A stretch of DNA of 64,000 nt from Agromyces archimandritae (GTDB taxonomy: Bacteria; Actinomycetota; Actinomycetes; Actinomycetales; Microbacteriaceae): contig NZ_CP071696.1 in NCBI RefSeq assembly GCF_018024495.1, positions 1,488,001-1,552,000 of the forward strand. Direction: 5' to 3'. Position numbers and translations under genes: made by a program. The number at the start of each line of letters is the position of its first letter. The stretch's first letter is position 1. Under the pieces are notes generated by a model that saw nothing but the letters and a program-made list of their open reading frames with translations, made no database searches and was not told where the DNA came from. Below, one piece after another: positions 16,137-24,722 of the stretch.

Positions 16137-16187
16137 TATACTGCCGCCTTAGGGGGACAGCCTGAACCCCTACCATGAGGGGGTTCT
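16137..16187 (+). promoter_or_regulatory. -10 box and ribosome-site hairpin
   Basis: TATACT (16137-16142) is the best -10 in the neighbourhood. In the presumed leader, GAACCCC (about 16163-16169) can pair with GGGGTTC (about 16180-16186), which covers the GAGGGGG ribosome site of the GTG at 16188. The hairpin could limit translation. The pairing is seen; regulation is inferred. Confidence 0.45.
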
Positions 16188-17120
16188 GTGAACGTGTCGA
16201 GTAGATCGTCATTCGGTCTCGCCGGAGTGCTGGCCGCGAGCATCGCGCTGTCGTTGGGTGCCGTGACCCCGGCGCTCGCCGCCGAGCCCGAGCATCCCAT
16301 CCACATCACGAGCCCCGTGCCGGCTCCGGGTGAGACATACGCGGTCGTCTCCGAGGACGGCACCCTGCCCGGCGGAGTCCTCGACGTCGAGGGCAGCGGA
16401 CTGGCATTCGACGAGGTGTCCCTCGAGCTCTCCGACATCCAGCGGCCGGCCGGCTTCGTCACGCCGGGCGAGGTCGGCACGATCGTCGACACCGTCGAAG
16501 CCGAAGACGACGGAACCTGGACCATGCAACTGCTCGCCGCAGACATCCAAGACCTCGTCGGTGACGCTCCGTGGCAGCAACCGATCTACATCGCCGCGAT
16601 CGCGGCCTTCCAGTCCAGCGGATTCCGCTCGCCGGTCGTGCCCCTGGCTTTCCGGCCGCCGGCAGCGACCATCGAACTCGGAGATGACGCCACCACCCTC
16701 GGCGGAACGACTCCGGGGTGCGACGTCATCGTCGACATCCACGACGCCTCCGGCGAGATCGTCAGCAGCCTCCTGATCGAGAACGACACGACGACCGAGA
16801 CCTGGACGACCCCCATCCCCCAGCTGGCTGCAGGCGCCTACACGGCGACCGCCCTGAGCACGTGCGTCGTGGATGCCGCAGCGCCGTCCGATCCGGTGTC
16901 GTTCACGATCGCGGGCCCCGTGCCGACGCCGACCCCCACGCCCGCCCCGACGCCGGCTCCCGGGCCCGTGCCGCCGACCCAGACCGCAGCGCCCACCGCG
17001 ACACTGCCTTCGACGGGTCCGGACGTCCTGCCCATCGCGGTCATCGCGGGTCTCCTGCTGGCCGGCGCGGCCGGCGCGATCCTCGGCCGTCGACGCCTCG
17101 CACGCGGCAACGCCGAGTAG
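16188..17120 (+). CDS. Sortase-anchored surface protein (LPSTG)
   Basis: 310 residues: a signal peptide ending near ALAAEP, a beta-rich extracellular region, a Pro/Thr-rich stalk (VPTPTPTPAPTPAPGPVP), then LPSTG at about 273, a hydrophobic helix and a basic tail GRRRLARGNAE. This layout is diagnostic of sortase substrates attached to the cell wall. GTG 16188 is used since GAGGGGG lies just upstream. The ligand-binding role is unknown. It converges with another LPXTG protein gene. Confidence 0.85.
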   Translation: MNVSSRSSFGLAGVLAASIALSLGAVTPALAAEPEHPIHITSPVPAPGETYAVVSEDGTLPGGVLDVEGSGLAFDEVSLELSDIQRPAGFVTPGEVGTIVDTVEAEDDGTWTMQLLAADIQDLVGDAPWQQPIYIAAIAAFQSSGFRSPVVPLAFRPPAATIELGDDATTLGGTTPGCDVIVDIHDASGEIVSSLLIENDTTTETWTTPIPQLAAGAYTATALSTCVVDAAAPSDPVSFTIAGPVPTPTPTPAPTPAPGPVPPTQTAAPTATLPSTGPDVLPIAVIAGLLLAGAAGAILGRRRLARGNAE

Positions 17121-17190
17121 CCGAAGCACGCCCGCGTTCGGCCCGCTCGACGCGTATGCTCCGAGCGCCAGGCGGGAGTTCGGGGCGCCG

Positions 17191-18687
17191 TCAGCGGGCA
17201 GCGCGGGTGCGGCGACGTAGGGCGACGCCGAGCAGTGCGGCCCCGGCCAGCAGAGCGGCCAGGGCGACGTCGGCGGATGCCGTGCCGGCGCCCGTCTCGG
17301 GCAGGCCCGCCGGGCCCGGGCACGCCGTCGGGGGCGGCGTGGGCGCCGGAGTCGGATGCGGCGTCGGCGGGGTCGGACACGGGGTCGGGGTCGGCGTCGG
17401 ACCAGGGGTCGGCGTGGGCGTCGGCTCTGCCGCCGGCGACACCACCGCCGGCTCGCCCCCGACGTCGCCGAACAGCAGCGAACGCGCCACCAGGCGATAC
17501 TCGACCGCCTCCGCCTCGACCAGCACATCCAGCGTGTCGCCCGTCTCGCCCTCGATATCGAGCCAGTCACCACCCGGAGCACGCGACTGCCACTGCAACG
17601 ACTCGTACGAGTTGCCGGTCACACCGCTCGTCAACGTCACCGGCTCCCCCACCGGCGCCTCCGTCGACGACGGCTCCGCCGCCGCGACCACCGGCCGCAG
17701 GAACTGGTACGCGTCGATCTGGCCCTCCCCTGTGACCGCGTAGACGGCCGAGCCGTTCCGTGAGATCGCAGTTCCGCCCACAACGGCCTCGGTTTCGACG
17801 GTGCCGATGAACCTCAAGGTTTCGGCATCGAGCACCGCCAGGTCCCGTTCGTCCGGTGCGAGCGAAGATACGATGATGCGCGCTCCGTCCGGGGTAGCCA
17901 GGACGTTGCGACCCCAGGCGATCGGTGCGCTCAGCATGGCACCGGTGACCAAGTCGATCCTCGTCAGTGCGCTCTCCCCCGTCGTGTACAAGGCAGAGCC
18001 ATCCGGCGCGGCGGCGATGGCGAATGGGAGGGAGACATCGTAGGTGGCGGTCACCTCATGCGTGACTGTGCTGAGTGCGATGACCCGGTTGCCCTCGTTC
18101 TGCGTCAGATAGAGGGTTTGGCCCACCAGGACGCCACGGGTCAGAGTGTTCGGCCCGAAGTCTTGTGATGACCACAAGATCTCTCCGGTCGATGCGTCGA
18201 TCGCATGAACTCTGCTGACGTAGTCACCATCCTGGGATGCGACGTATACGACTTGGCCGTCCGGCGCCAGAACGTTGATCTCGGTTCCCAGCCAATAGGT
18301 CAGTGACGTCGCCCACTCCTCCTCGAACCCCGAGGCGTGGTGCTCGTACCGGGACACCCCGACCGTGTCAGCGAGCGTGAAGACCGTCTGAGGGTCGTCA
18401 CCTGTTGACACCGATCCTGCCCCCATCGGCCCGAATGCTTCGACGATAGGCCCGTCGAACGGGTCGACGGCATAGAATCCGTTGCCCCATGTAGCGATGA
18501 ATAGGCGACTCCCGTCCGAGGTCAGAGCGACGTACCTTGCGTCGCCCGCGCCGACCGGAATCACACTGTCCGGCTCGTCCGCCGCCGCGGGTGCAACGCC
18601 CGCGAACGCGAGCGCCAGTGCTGCGGCCCCGCCCGCTCCGGCGAGACCGCGCCGCCGCATCCACCCCTTGCCCGAAACCGCACGCAC
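17191..18687 (-). CDS. Sortase-anchored protein with beta-propeller-like repeats (LPETG)
   Basis: 498 residues. A signal peptide is followed by repeated strands such as DARYVALTSDGSRLFIATWG, APDGQVVYVASQDGDYV and AAPDGSALYTTGES, typical of a WD40/YVTN-like propeller over ~330 residues. An Ig-like segment, a Thr/Pro stalk, LPETG at about 462, a membrane helix and a RRRTRAAR tail follow. GTG 18687 is preceded by GGGGAGGGG. It lies 81 bp after cofE on the same strand, but probably has its own role at the cell surface. Confidence 0.83.
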   Translation of the reverse strand: MRAVSGKGWMRRRGLAGAGGAAALALAFAGVAPAAADEPDSVIPVGAGDARYVALTSDGSRLFIATWGNGFYAVDPFDGPIVEAFGPMGAGSVSTGDDPQTVFTLADTVGVSRYEHHASGFEEEWATSLTYWLGTEINVLAPDGQVVYVASQDGDYVSRVHAIDASTGEILWSSQDFGPNTLTRGVLVGQTLYLTQNEGNRVIALSTVTHEVTATYDVSLPFAIAAAPDGSALYTTGESALTRIDLVTGAMLSAPIAWGRNVLATPDGARIIVSSLAPDERDLAVLDAETLRFIGTVETEAVVGGTAISRNGSAVYAVTGEGQIDAYQFLRPVVAAAEPSSTEAPVGEPVTLTSGVTGNSYESLQWQSRAPGGDWLDIEGETGDTLDVLVEAEAVEYRLVARSLLFGDVGGEPAVVSPAAEPTPTPTPGPTPTPTPCPTPPTPHPTPAPTPPPTACPGPAGLPETGAGTASADVALAALLAGAALLGVALRRRTRAAR

Positions 18688-18768
18688 GAGACACCCCTCC
18701 CCCGAGGATTCTTCGTGCAGGCTATCGGTGCCCCGAATGCAGCCGCAAGGATCGCCGCGCGCGCGTCG

Positions 18769-19569
18769 TCAGTCCCCCGGCGCCACCCGGATCGGGCCCG
18801 TCTCGATCGGCCCCTCCGACTGCGCCTCCTCGAATCCGGCGCGATACCCGTCGTTGAACGCCTCGTCGCTGCCCTGACGGAACAGGTCGCGGTCGGCCGG
18901 GCGCACGATCGAGCGCGCCCCCGGCAGGTCCAGGTCGCCCACGAAGCGGTCGAGGCCGCGCACGAGCGCCACCGGCACCCCGGCCGCCTTGCCCTTCACG
19001 AGCTCCGCAGCGGCGGCGATCTCATCGGCCGTGCACGGCAGGGTCACCTGCAAGGGGCGCCCTCCGGCATCCACACCCCCGCGAAGATCCTCGAAGACGT
19101 GCACGCCCGCCGCGCCGATCGCGATATCGGTCTGGCCCTCGCGCCACGGGCGGCCGAGGGTGTCGGAAAGGATGACGCCCACCTGCCGGCCCGTGATCGA
19201 ACGCAGCCCGAGGCAGAGGTCGCGGGCGGATGCGTCGGGGTCGAGCGGCAGCAGCAGCACCGTTCCGTCGGGGGTGTTCGAGGCGTCCACCCCCGCCGCC
19301 GCCCCGACGATGCCCTGGCGGTTCTCGACGATGCGCGTCACCCCGCCCTCGTAGGCGCGGCTCGCGACGATGCGCACCGTCTCCTCGGTGATCGCCCGCT
19401 CGCGGTCGGCGGCGACGACCGCACGGCCCTCCGCCTTCGAGACGATCTTCGACGTGACGACGAGGATGTCGCCGTCCTCGACCTGCACTGCGGCCCCGAT
19501 GATCCCGGCGAGGTCGTCGCCCGCGGCGATCTCGCCGATGCCCTCGACCCCTTCGACGCTGAACCTCAC
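18769..19569 (-). CDS. cofE: Coenzyme F420-0:L-glutamate ligase
   Basis: 266 residues, the usual CofE length. Landmarks are [17 protein letters not shown] at the N-terminus, [17 protein letters not shown] near residue 33, and [19 protein letters not shown] near 135. The enzyme adds gamma-linked glutamates to F420-0 with GTP. GTG 19569 has GGAGGGGG upstream. It lies 22 bp after the F420-dependent dehydrogenase on the same strand. No other F420 synthesis gene (cofC, cofD, fbiC) is in the window, so salvage rather than synthesis fits what is visible. Confidence 0.9.
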   Translation of the reverse strand: MRFSVEGVEGIGEIAAGDDLAGIIGAAVQVEDGDILVVTSKIVSKAEGRAVVAADRERAITEETVRIVASRAYEGGVTRIVENRQGIVGAAAGVDASNTPDGTVLLLPLDPDASARDLCLGLRSITGRQVGVILSDTLGRPWREGQTDIAIGAAGVHVFEDLRGGVDAGGRPLQVTLPCTADEIAAAAELVKGKAAGVPVALVRGLDRFVGDLDLPGARSIVRPADRDLFRQGSDEAFNDGYRAGFEEAQSEGPIETGPIRVAPGD

Positions 19570-19591
19570 CCGAACCCCCTCCGCTCAGGCT

Positions 19592-20590
19592 CTACCCTGC
19601 CAGTTTCGGCAGCACCTCGCGAGCGAAGACGTCGATCCACTCCCGCTGGTTGCGGCCCACGTTGTGCAGGTAGATGCGGTCGAAGCCGAGATCGGCGTAG
19701 CGCTGCAGCTCGCGGCGGTGCACCTCGGGGTCGGCCGAGACCAGCATCCGCCCCGCGAAATCCTCCGGCCGCACATGCCGGGCGATCTGCTCCACCTCGA
19801 ACGGGGAACGGATGTCGGCCCGCGGGAAGCGCATCGCCCCGATCGGCCACTCGGTCAACGCGTTCCGCATCGCCTCCTCCTCCGTCGCCGCCCACGACAG
19901 ATGCACCTGCAGCACCCTGGTGAGGGTCGACGGATCCCGCCCCGCCTCACGCGCACCCTCGTGGAAGCGGCGCAGCAGCACCTCGAGGCGCTCGGGCGGC
20001 GCATCCACCGTGATCAGCCCGTCCACCGTGCGACCCGCCCGCTTCGCCGTCACCGGCCCGCCCGCCGCGACGAAGATCGGCGGCGGCTCGGCCGGCATCG
20101 TCCACAGCCGCGACGACTCCAGCCGGAAATGCGGCCCCGCATGCTTCGCGTCGCGACCCGCACGGGATGCCTGGAACAGCTTCTTGACGACCTCGACGGC
20201 CTCGAACATGCGCGCGATCCGCTCCGGCGCCTCCGGCCAGTACTCGCCCACCACATGCTCGTTCAGCGCCTCGCCCGAACCCAGCCCCAGCCAATGCCTG
20301 CCCGGATGCATCGCCGCGAGCGTCGCCGACGCCTGCGCCACCATCGCCGGATGCCAGCGGAACGTCGGCGCCGTCACGCCCGGCCCGAAATCGCCCCTGG
20401 TCGCCGCCGCGATCGCCGGCAGCACGCTCCACACGAACGACGCCTGCCCCTGCTGCGGCAGCCACGGCTGGAAATGATCCGCCGCCATCACCCCGTCGAA
20501 CCCGTGCCGTTCGGCGTACGCCGACAGCTCCACCGCCTCCGCCGGCGGGAACTGCGCGAGCATGGCGGCGTAGCCGAGCTGGAGTCCCAT
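19592..20590 (-). CDS. F420-dependent glucose-6-phosphate dehydrogenase-like oxidoreductase
   Basis: 332 residues, close to mycobacterial Fgd1 (336). It shares the His-bearing ADHFQPW motif, the GLGSGEALNEHVVG segment carrying the catalytic Glu, and VAAGGPVTAKRAGRTVDGL. Luciferase-like monooxygenase fold; F420 is the hydride acceptor in this family. ATG 20590 follows CAGGAT by 7 nt on the coding strand, so it may be leaderless. It is first in an operon with cofE. Glucose-6-phosphate as substrate is inferred; other F420-dependent alcohol oxidation is possible. Confidence 0.85.
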   Translation of the reverse strand: MGLQLGYAAMLAQFPPAEAVELSAYAERHGFDGVMAADHFQPWLPQQGQASFVWSVLPAIAAATRGDFGPGVTAPTFRWHPAMVAQASATLAAMHPGRHWLGLGSGEALNEHVVGEYWPEAPERIARMFEAVEVVKKLFQASRAGRDAKHAGPHFRLESSRLWTMPAEPPPIFVAAGGPVTAKRAGRTVDGLITVDAPPERLEVLLRRFHEGAREAGRDPSTLTRVLQVHLSWAATEEEAMRNALTEWPIGAMRFPRADIRSPFEVEQIARHVRPEDFAGRMLVSADPEVHRRELQRYADLGFDRIYLHNVGRNQREWIDVFAREVLPKLAG

Positions 20591-20663
20591 AGGCTCCATC
20601 CTGCCGGGCCGGGCGCGTTGCGGCATCCACCCCCGGCCTGGAACACTCGGAACAGGGGGGCGC

Positions 20664-21053
20664 ATGGCCAGGGACGAAGCCGACGACTACGGTCCGCTGT
20701 CGGAGATCGCCGAAGCGCGCGTGCCGGAGGAACCCGCTCGCCGCCCCATGCGCATCTGGGATCTCATCGTCTCGATCGTGCTGCTGCTCATCATGGTCGC
20801 CCTCGCCGCCCTCATCACCTTCGCCGCGCCCTACATCGCCTTCGCGCGCACCGGCTGCGCCGACTCGGCCGAATGCCTCTTCGGCACCGACGGCATCACC
20901 ACGACCATGCTCATCGCGCCCGGCATCATCTCGCTCGTCGGCTCGATCGCGGCCGTCGCGCTGCTCGCGTTCCGCCGCATCGCGTTCTGGGTGCCGCTCG
21001 TGGGCATCGTGCTGCTGGCCGTGCTGTTCCTGCTGGCGATGGTCGTTCTGTAG
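20664..21053 (+). CDS. Small multi-span membrane protein, unknown function
   Basis: 129 residues: an acidic N-terminus, then three to four hydrophobic helices (VSIVLLLIMVALAALITFAA, MLIAPGIISLVGSIAAVALL and FWVPLVGIVLLAVLFLLAMV). Two Cys in the loop after the first helix (TGCADSAECLFG) could form a disulfide. It is divergent from the F420 dehydrogenase and 39 bp upstream of exonuclease III. Similar proteins occur in related actinobacteria without known function. Confidence 0.7.
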   Translation: MARDEADDYGPLSEIAEARVPEEPARRPMRIWDLIVSIVLLLIMVALAALITFAAPYIAFARTGCADSAECLFGTDGITTTMLIAPGIISLVGSIAAVALLAFRRIAFWVPLVGIVLLAVLFLLAMVVL

Positions 21054-21092
21054 CGGCGGCACCGCGTCGGGGGTCGCCCGTAGGCTTGAGGC

Positions 21093-21932
21093 ATGCGCAT
21101 CGCGACCTGGAATGTGAACTCGATCCGCACCCGCGTCGGCCGCGTCGTCGACTTCCTGGTGCGCGAAGACGTCGACGTGCTCGCGATGCAGGAGGTCAAG
21201 TGCAAGCCAGAGCAGTTCCCCGCCGAAGCGTTCGACGAGGCCGGGTACGAGCTCGCGATCCACGGCCTGAACCAGTGGAACGGCGTCGCCATCGCCTCCC
21301 GCAGCCCCATCCTCGACGTCGAGACCGAGTTCCCCGGCATGCCCGGCTTCCTGAAGAGCCACGACGGCCCCGACCTGCCGAAGGAGGCCCGCGCGATCGG
21401 CGCGACCGTCGACGGCGTGCGCGTCTGGAGCCTGTACGTGCCGAACGGCCGATCCCTCGACGACCCCCACTACGCGTACAAACTCGACTGGCTCGCCGCC
21501 CTCACCGAGTACACCCGCACCGAGACGAGCAGCCGCCCCGAGGTGCCCTTCGCCCTCATGGGCGACTTCAACATCGCCCCCCTCGACGAGGACAACGGCG
21601 ACCCCGCCGTCGTGCCCGGCGCATCCACCCACGTCTCCCCGCCAGAACGCGAGGCGTTCTTCGCCCTCGAGAACGCCGGCGTCACCGACGTCGTGCGCCC
21701 ACTCGTGCCCGCCGGGTACACGTACTGGGACTACAAGCAGCTGAAGTTCCCCCGCAACGAGGGCATGCGCATCGACTTCGTGCTCGGCTCGGCGGCCTTC
21801 GCCGAACAGGTGACGGATGCCGTCATCCACCGCAACGAGCGCAAGGGCGACGCCCCCAGCGACCACGTGCCCGTGCTCGTCGAACTCGCCCTTTCCGAGG
21901 ACGACGACGACCTCCCGATGATCTTCGGGTAG
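21093..21932 (+). CDS. xth: Exodeoxyribonuclease III
   Basis: 279 residues with all motifs of the ExoIII/AP-endonuclease group: WNVNSIR, LAMQEVKCKPEQFP (metal-binding Glu), YVPNGRS, MGDFNIAPLDEDN, MRIDFVLGS and SDHVPVLVEL. It nicks abasic DNA and degrades 3' ends in base excision repair. TAGGCT (21081-21086) ends 6 nt before ATG, so the mRNA is probably leaderless. Confidence 0.93.
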   Translation: MRIATWNVNSIRTRVGRVVDFLVREDVDVLAMQEVKCKPEQFPAEAFDEAGYELAIHGLNQWNGVAIASRSPILDVETEFPGMPGFLKSHDGPDLPKEARAIGATVDGVRVWSLYVPNGRSLDDPHYAYKLDWLAALTEYTRTETSSRPEVPFALMGDFNIAPLDEDNGDPAVVPGASTHVSPPEREAFFALENAGVTDVVRPLVPAGYTYWDYKQLKFPRNEGMRIDFVLGSAAFAEQVTDAVIHRNERKGDAPSDHVPVLVELALSEDDDDLPMIFG

Positions 21933-21997
21933 CGGGGGGCTCATGTTCGGCGGCCGGCCGGCCCGGGCCCGCATCTGCGGCGAATCGGTCGTCGGAC

Positions 21998-22034
21998 TGC
22001 CGGCAGGCGGGGACGTACGGGCCGCCTGCCGGCA
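21998..22034. terminator. Perfect hairpin between convergent genes
   Basis: TGCCGGCAGGCGG (21998-22010) and CCGCCTGCCGGCA (22022-22034) pair perfectly over 13 bp with an 11-nt loop. It lies between the 3' ends of xth and the kinase gene and can serve as a bidirectional terminator. Confidence 0.7.
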
Positions 22035-22054
22035 CCTCACCGGTTTCGGTCCGG

Positions 22055-22582
22055 TCAGACCGGCTCGCCGACCGTGTCGGAGACCAGCGCCATGACCTCT
22101 TCGATACCGGAGGCCCGGAGGGCACCCGCCGGCACCGCCGGCAAGGCGCCTCCCTCATCGAGGTGAGCGCCGGCAATGGCGCGGATGACGTCCGCACCGA
22201 CCGGATGGGGGCGAGCCGCGTCGCGGCGGATGGCCTCTTCGATGCCGATCGGGAAATCCCAGACCACCAGCGGGGTCTGCAGGAGGCCGGCCATGCCCGT
22301 CCACCGGACCAGGTAGCCGGGGTTCAGACTCGTCGCATCGATGACCGGGATGAAGCCCTGCTCGAGGGCATACCGGGCGGAGGCGACTTCGATGAGGGAA
22401 ACCATCCGTTCGCCCTCATCACGGGCCCGGCCGGGGTCGGCATAGACGTCGCCGCCGAAGCACATCCGGCGGATATCGTCGCGGTTGATGCGCATGAAGC
22501 GGTTGGAGTGGTCTGCGACGAGGGCGGTGGACATAGTGGTCTTGCCGCTGCCGGGGATGCCGCGGGTGAGGACGATGGGCAT
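22055..22582 (-). CDS. P-loop kinase, polynucleotide-kinase-like
   Basis: 175 residues from ATG 22582; the N-terminus MPIVLTRGIPGSGKTT places the Walker A right at the start, as in the kinase domain of T4 polynucleotide kinase. Other landmarks are INRDDIRRMCFG and VIDATSLNPGYLVRW. An in-frame ATG 27 bp upstream has no ribosome site, while AGGAG precedes the chosen one closely. Likely a nucleic-acid or small-molecule kinase; the substrate is not known. Confidence 0.75.
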   Translation of the reverse strand: MPIVLTRGIPGSGKTTMSTALVADHSNRFMRINRDDIRRMCFGGDVYADPGRARDEGERMVSLIEVASARYALEQGFIPVIDATSLNPGYLVRWTGMAGLLQTPLVVWDFPIGIEEAIRRDAARPHPVGADVIRAIAGAHLDEGGALPAVPAGALRASGIEEVMALVSDTVGEPV

Positions 22583-22690
22583 GTGCTCCTGCTTCGAGTC
22601 GGGTGTCATGTGAACCGGTGGCGGTGCCTTCGGCGGATTCGGCGCGTACGTTCTTCGGTCACCCCGGCCGTGATGAAGTCTCGTTTCGAG

Positions 22691-22975
22691 TCACGGCTGG
22701 AGTATTCGCGGCCGGCGCCGGTTCCGGTCGACCGCGATCGCCTGGGCCATGTCCACACACGCCCGGCAGAGCCAGCCGAGTTCGGCTTCGGCCAGGGCAG
22801 ACCCCACATCGGTCAGCGCCTCGCCCTGCCCGCCAGGATCGGTACGCACCCCGCACAGCGACCGGCCGAGGCGCGGCCGGCGCAGGTGCGTCTGGACGTA
22901 CGGACTGAGGCCGCCCCGCAGGGCCCGGACGAAGAACACCGGACGATAGGAGACTTGGTCACCGAAGAACTGCAT
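22691..22975 (-). CDS. Hypothetical protein, 94 aa, cysteine-containing
   Basis: ATG 22975 has a purine-rich site (AAGGAAG) upstream. The product starts MQFFGDQVSYRPVFFVRALR, has one Cys in SLCGVRTDPG and two in WLCRAC, and ends in a basic tail. A longer in-frame extension upstream looks non-coding. It lies 108 bp upstream of the kinase gene on the same strand. No family recognised; a small zinc or regulatory protein is one possibility. Confidence 0.5.
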   Translation of the reverse strand: MQFFGDQVSYRPVFFVRALRGGLSPYVQTHLRRPRLGRSLCGVRTDPGGQGEALTDVGSALAEAELGWLCRACVDMAQAIAVDRNRRRPRILQP

Positions 22976-23157
22976 TCGCTTCCTTTCTTCAAGGACTACG
23001 ACGCTACGCCGACCTTCCGGGCTCGTGAGCCGCGGATCCGGCTCCGAGTGCGGCAGCCACCGCCTCTGCGCCCACCGTCCGGGCGCGCGGGTCCCGGCCG
23101 CTCCGGCCGGAACGGGCTCGGCTTCGACCGCGGTCAGGGGGCGCCTGCGAGGACCGG

Positions 23158-23523
23158 TGGTGGACCCCGGAACGGTGACACCCAACGAAGGCCGAGCGGC
23201 GATCATCCACCGTGTGATCGCCAAGACCACCGTCGAAAACTCGCCGACCCTCGAGTTGAAAGGCGACGCAACCGCACCGCAGACCCCGAGCCCTACCCTG
23301 TCGACGACGTCTGGCGGAGCGTATTCCACGTTCCGGGCCTGGGGCATCTCGCCCTCTTCCTCCAGAACGGCAACCGGCTCCTCGGCATCGGCGGCGTATT
23401 CCTGACCCTCGCAGCGGTATATACCTCCTCGACCCGCACAAGCTCGCATCAACGCGGGTCCCGGACCCCGACGAAGAGGCAGCCGAGCCGGCCGTTCCCT
23501 CAGAGCACCGGGCAGAGACCTGA
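23158..23523 (+). pseudogene. Decayed signal peptidase I (S26B-like), C-terminal part
   Basis: Three frames together read like the end of an actinobacterial/archaeal-type signal peptidase: GTVTPNEGRAAIIHRVIAK and LELKGDA in frame one; after a shift near 23270, PEPYPVDDVWRSVFHVPGLG and LALFLQNGNRLLGIGG; after another shift, LLDPHKLASTRVPDPDEE and a stop at 23521. The catalytic Ser/Lys region is absent. Such enzymes often travel with surface proteins like the neighbour at 23676. Confidence 0.6.
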
Positions 23524-23634
23524 CCCCGGGGAAGGTAGCCGTGCCGGGCGCATCATGCTCGGCGCACATCTGGGCGTTCAAGCGCATCCCGCCCCGAGCC
23601 GGAGACGATCCTTCGACGTTCGGCCCGGTACGCA

Positions 23635-23664
23635 CGAATGGCCCCGCCGAGGCGGGGCCATTCG
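23635..23664. terminator. Perfect GC-rich hairpin terminator
   Basis: CGAATGGCCCCGCC pairs with GGCGGGGCCATTCG around a 2-nt loop (23635-23664). It starts 11 bp past the stop of the LAHTG surface protein gene and most likely ends that transcript. Confidence 0.8.
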
Positions 23665-23675
23665 CGAGAGAGCGC

Positions 23676-24722
23676 TCAGGGGCGCGAGCGCACCAGTCTG
23701 ACACCGAAGATCCCGATTCCGGCGATCGCGATCAGACCCAGCGCGATCAGCGCCGTGCTGCCGACGTCGACGCCGGTGTGGGCGAGGCTCTTTTCCGCAG
23801 CCGTGGTGGCCTTGGCCGTCGGAGTGCCGTCGGTCGGCGCGAGCTGTCCGGCGCCTGCCGATGCCTTGCCATCATCACTGCCGGTGGTCTTGACGGCGGC
23901 GGCGTCGTCACCGGGGTTCTCACCGTCGTCGTCACCGCCGCCCGGGTTCTCACCGTCGTCGTCACCGCCGCCCGGGTTCTCACCGTCGTCGTCACCGCCG
24001 CCCGGGTTCTCACCGTCGTCGTCACCGCCGCCCGGGTTCTCACCGTCGTCGTCACCGCCGCCCGGGTTCTCACCGTCGTCGTCACCGCCGCCCGGGTTCT
24101 CACCGTCGTCGTCACCGCCGCCCGGGTTCTCACCGTCGTCGCCGGGATCGGTGCTGTCGACGCATTCGAACTGGACCGGGCCGGTGTCGAAGGAGGATTC
24201 GGGGTCGAAAGCATCGACGAAGACTCGGTACGTTGAGGCGCCGGCCAGATCGTGAGACGAAACGTGAGCCTGACCGAACTGGGTGCTCAGCGCCTCGACG
24301 CCGTCGACGTGGACGCTGACCGTGTTCGGAGACTCATCGCCCGGGATGGCCGGAACGTCGGCGTACACGGCTGGTTTGGCAGCCTCGCGGTGGAAGGACA
24401 CGTGCGAGAACGTGTATTCGTCGAACAGGTCGAACATGGCTCCGCCATGCGAGGTGTGGTAAGTCACCTCGAACGGGAAGAGCTCGGTATGGACATACAC
24501 CCAGTCCCAGTGTTTGATCGCCGGCTGTGCAGCCTCGACGAGAACCCGGGTGGCCTCCGTGCCTGGGTCGGTGGTGTAGCCGCTGAGGGCGAGCTCGAGC
24601 GTGCAGTCATCGGTGACCTGCACCTGAGGTTCATCGGCTGCGACGGCCGGGGCTGCCGCGCCGAGCAGGGCGATTCCTCCGCCGAGCAGAGCGGTCAGGA
24701 GCGCATTCGTCTGGCGTTTCAC
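23676..24722 (-). CDS. Surface protein with GENPGGGDDD repeats and LAHTG sorting signal
   Basis: 348 residues: signal peptide, a ~170-residue globular domain with a Cys pair (DDCTLELALSGYTT ... FECVDSTD), then eight GENPG units in the pattern GENPGGGDDD, a short linker, LAHTG at about 313, a hydrophobic helix and tail RLVRSRP. LAXTG fits class E sortases. GTG 24722 is preceded by GAGGAAAGG. The acidic repeat stalk should vary in length between strains through its 30-bp DNA repeats. Confidence 0.82.
   Translation of the reverse strand: MKRQTNALLTALLGGGIALLGAAAPAVAADEPQVQVTDDCTLELALSGYTTDPGTEATRVLVEAAQPAIKHWDWVYVHTELFPFEVTYHTSHGGAMFDLFDEYTFSHVSFHREAAKPAVYADVPAIPGDESPNTVSVHVDGVEALSTQFGQAHVSSHDLAGASTYRVFVDAFDPESSFDTGPVQFECVDSTDPGDDGENPGGGDDDGENPGGGDDDGENPGGGDDDGENPGGGDDDGENPGGGDDDGENPGGGDDDGENPGGGDDDGENPGDDAAAVKTTGSDDGKASAGAGQLAPTDGTPTAKATTAAEKSLAHTGVDVGSTALIALGLIAIAGIGIFGVRLVRSRP
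23911..24142. repeat. Tandem 30-bp coding repeat
   Basis: A nearly perfect 30-bp unit (containing GGGTTCTCACCGTCGTCGTC on the plus strand) recurs about eight times and encodes the GENPGGGDDD stalk of the surface protein. Identity between the central units is complete over the bases read, so copy number is likely unstable. Confidence 0.9.

Noticed and set aside
23162-23176. A further half-copy of palindrome A (GACCCCGGAACGG)
   Set aside because: Only one short partial arm matches, with no opposing arm at the right distance.
19370-23701. A 1443-codon open frame on the plus strand
   Set aside because: It runs antisense or out of frame through fgd, xth and the kinase gene and is rich in Arg/His/Pro, typical of shadow frames in GC-rich DNA. 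Only its last part overlaps the signal-peptidase remnant.
23911-24142. 30-bp repeats as a CRISPR array
   Set aside because: The repeats are contiguous with no spacers, and they encode an in-frame acidic peptide repeat of a sortase substrate.
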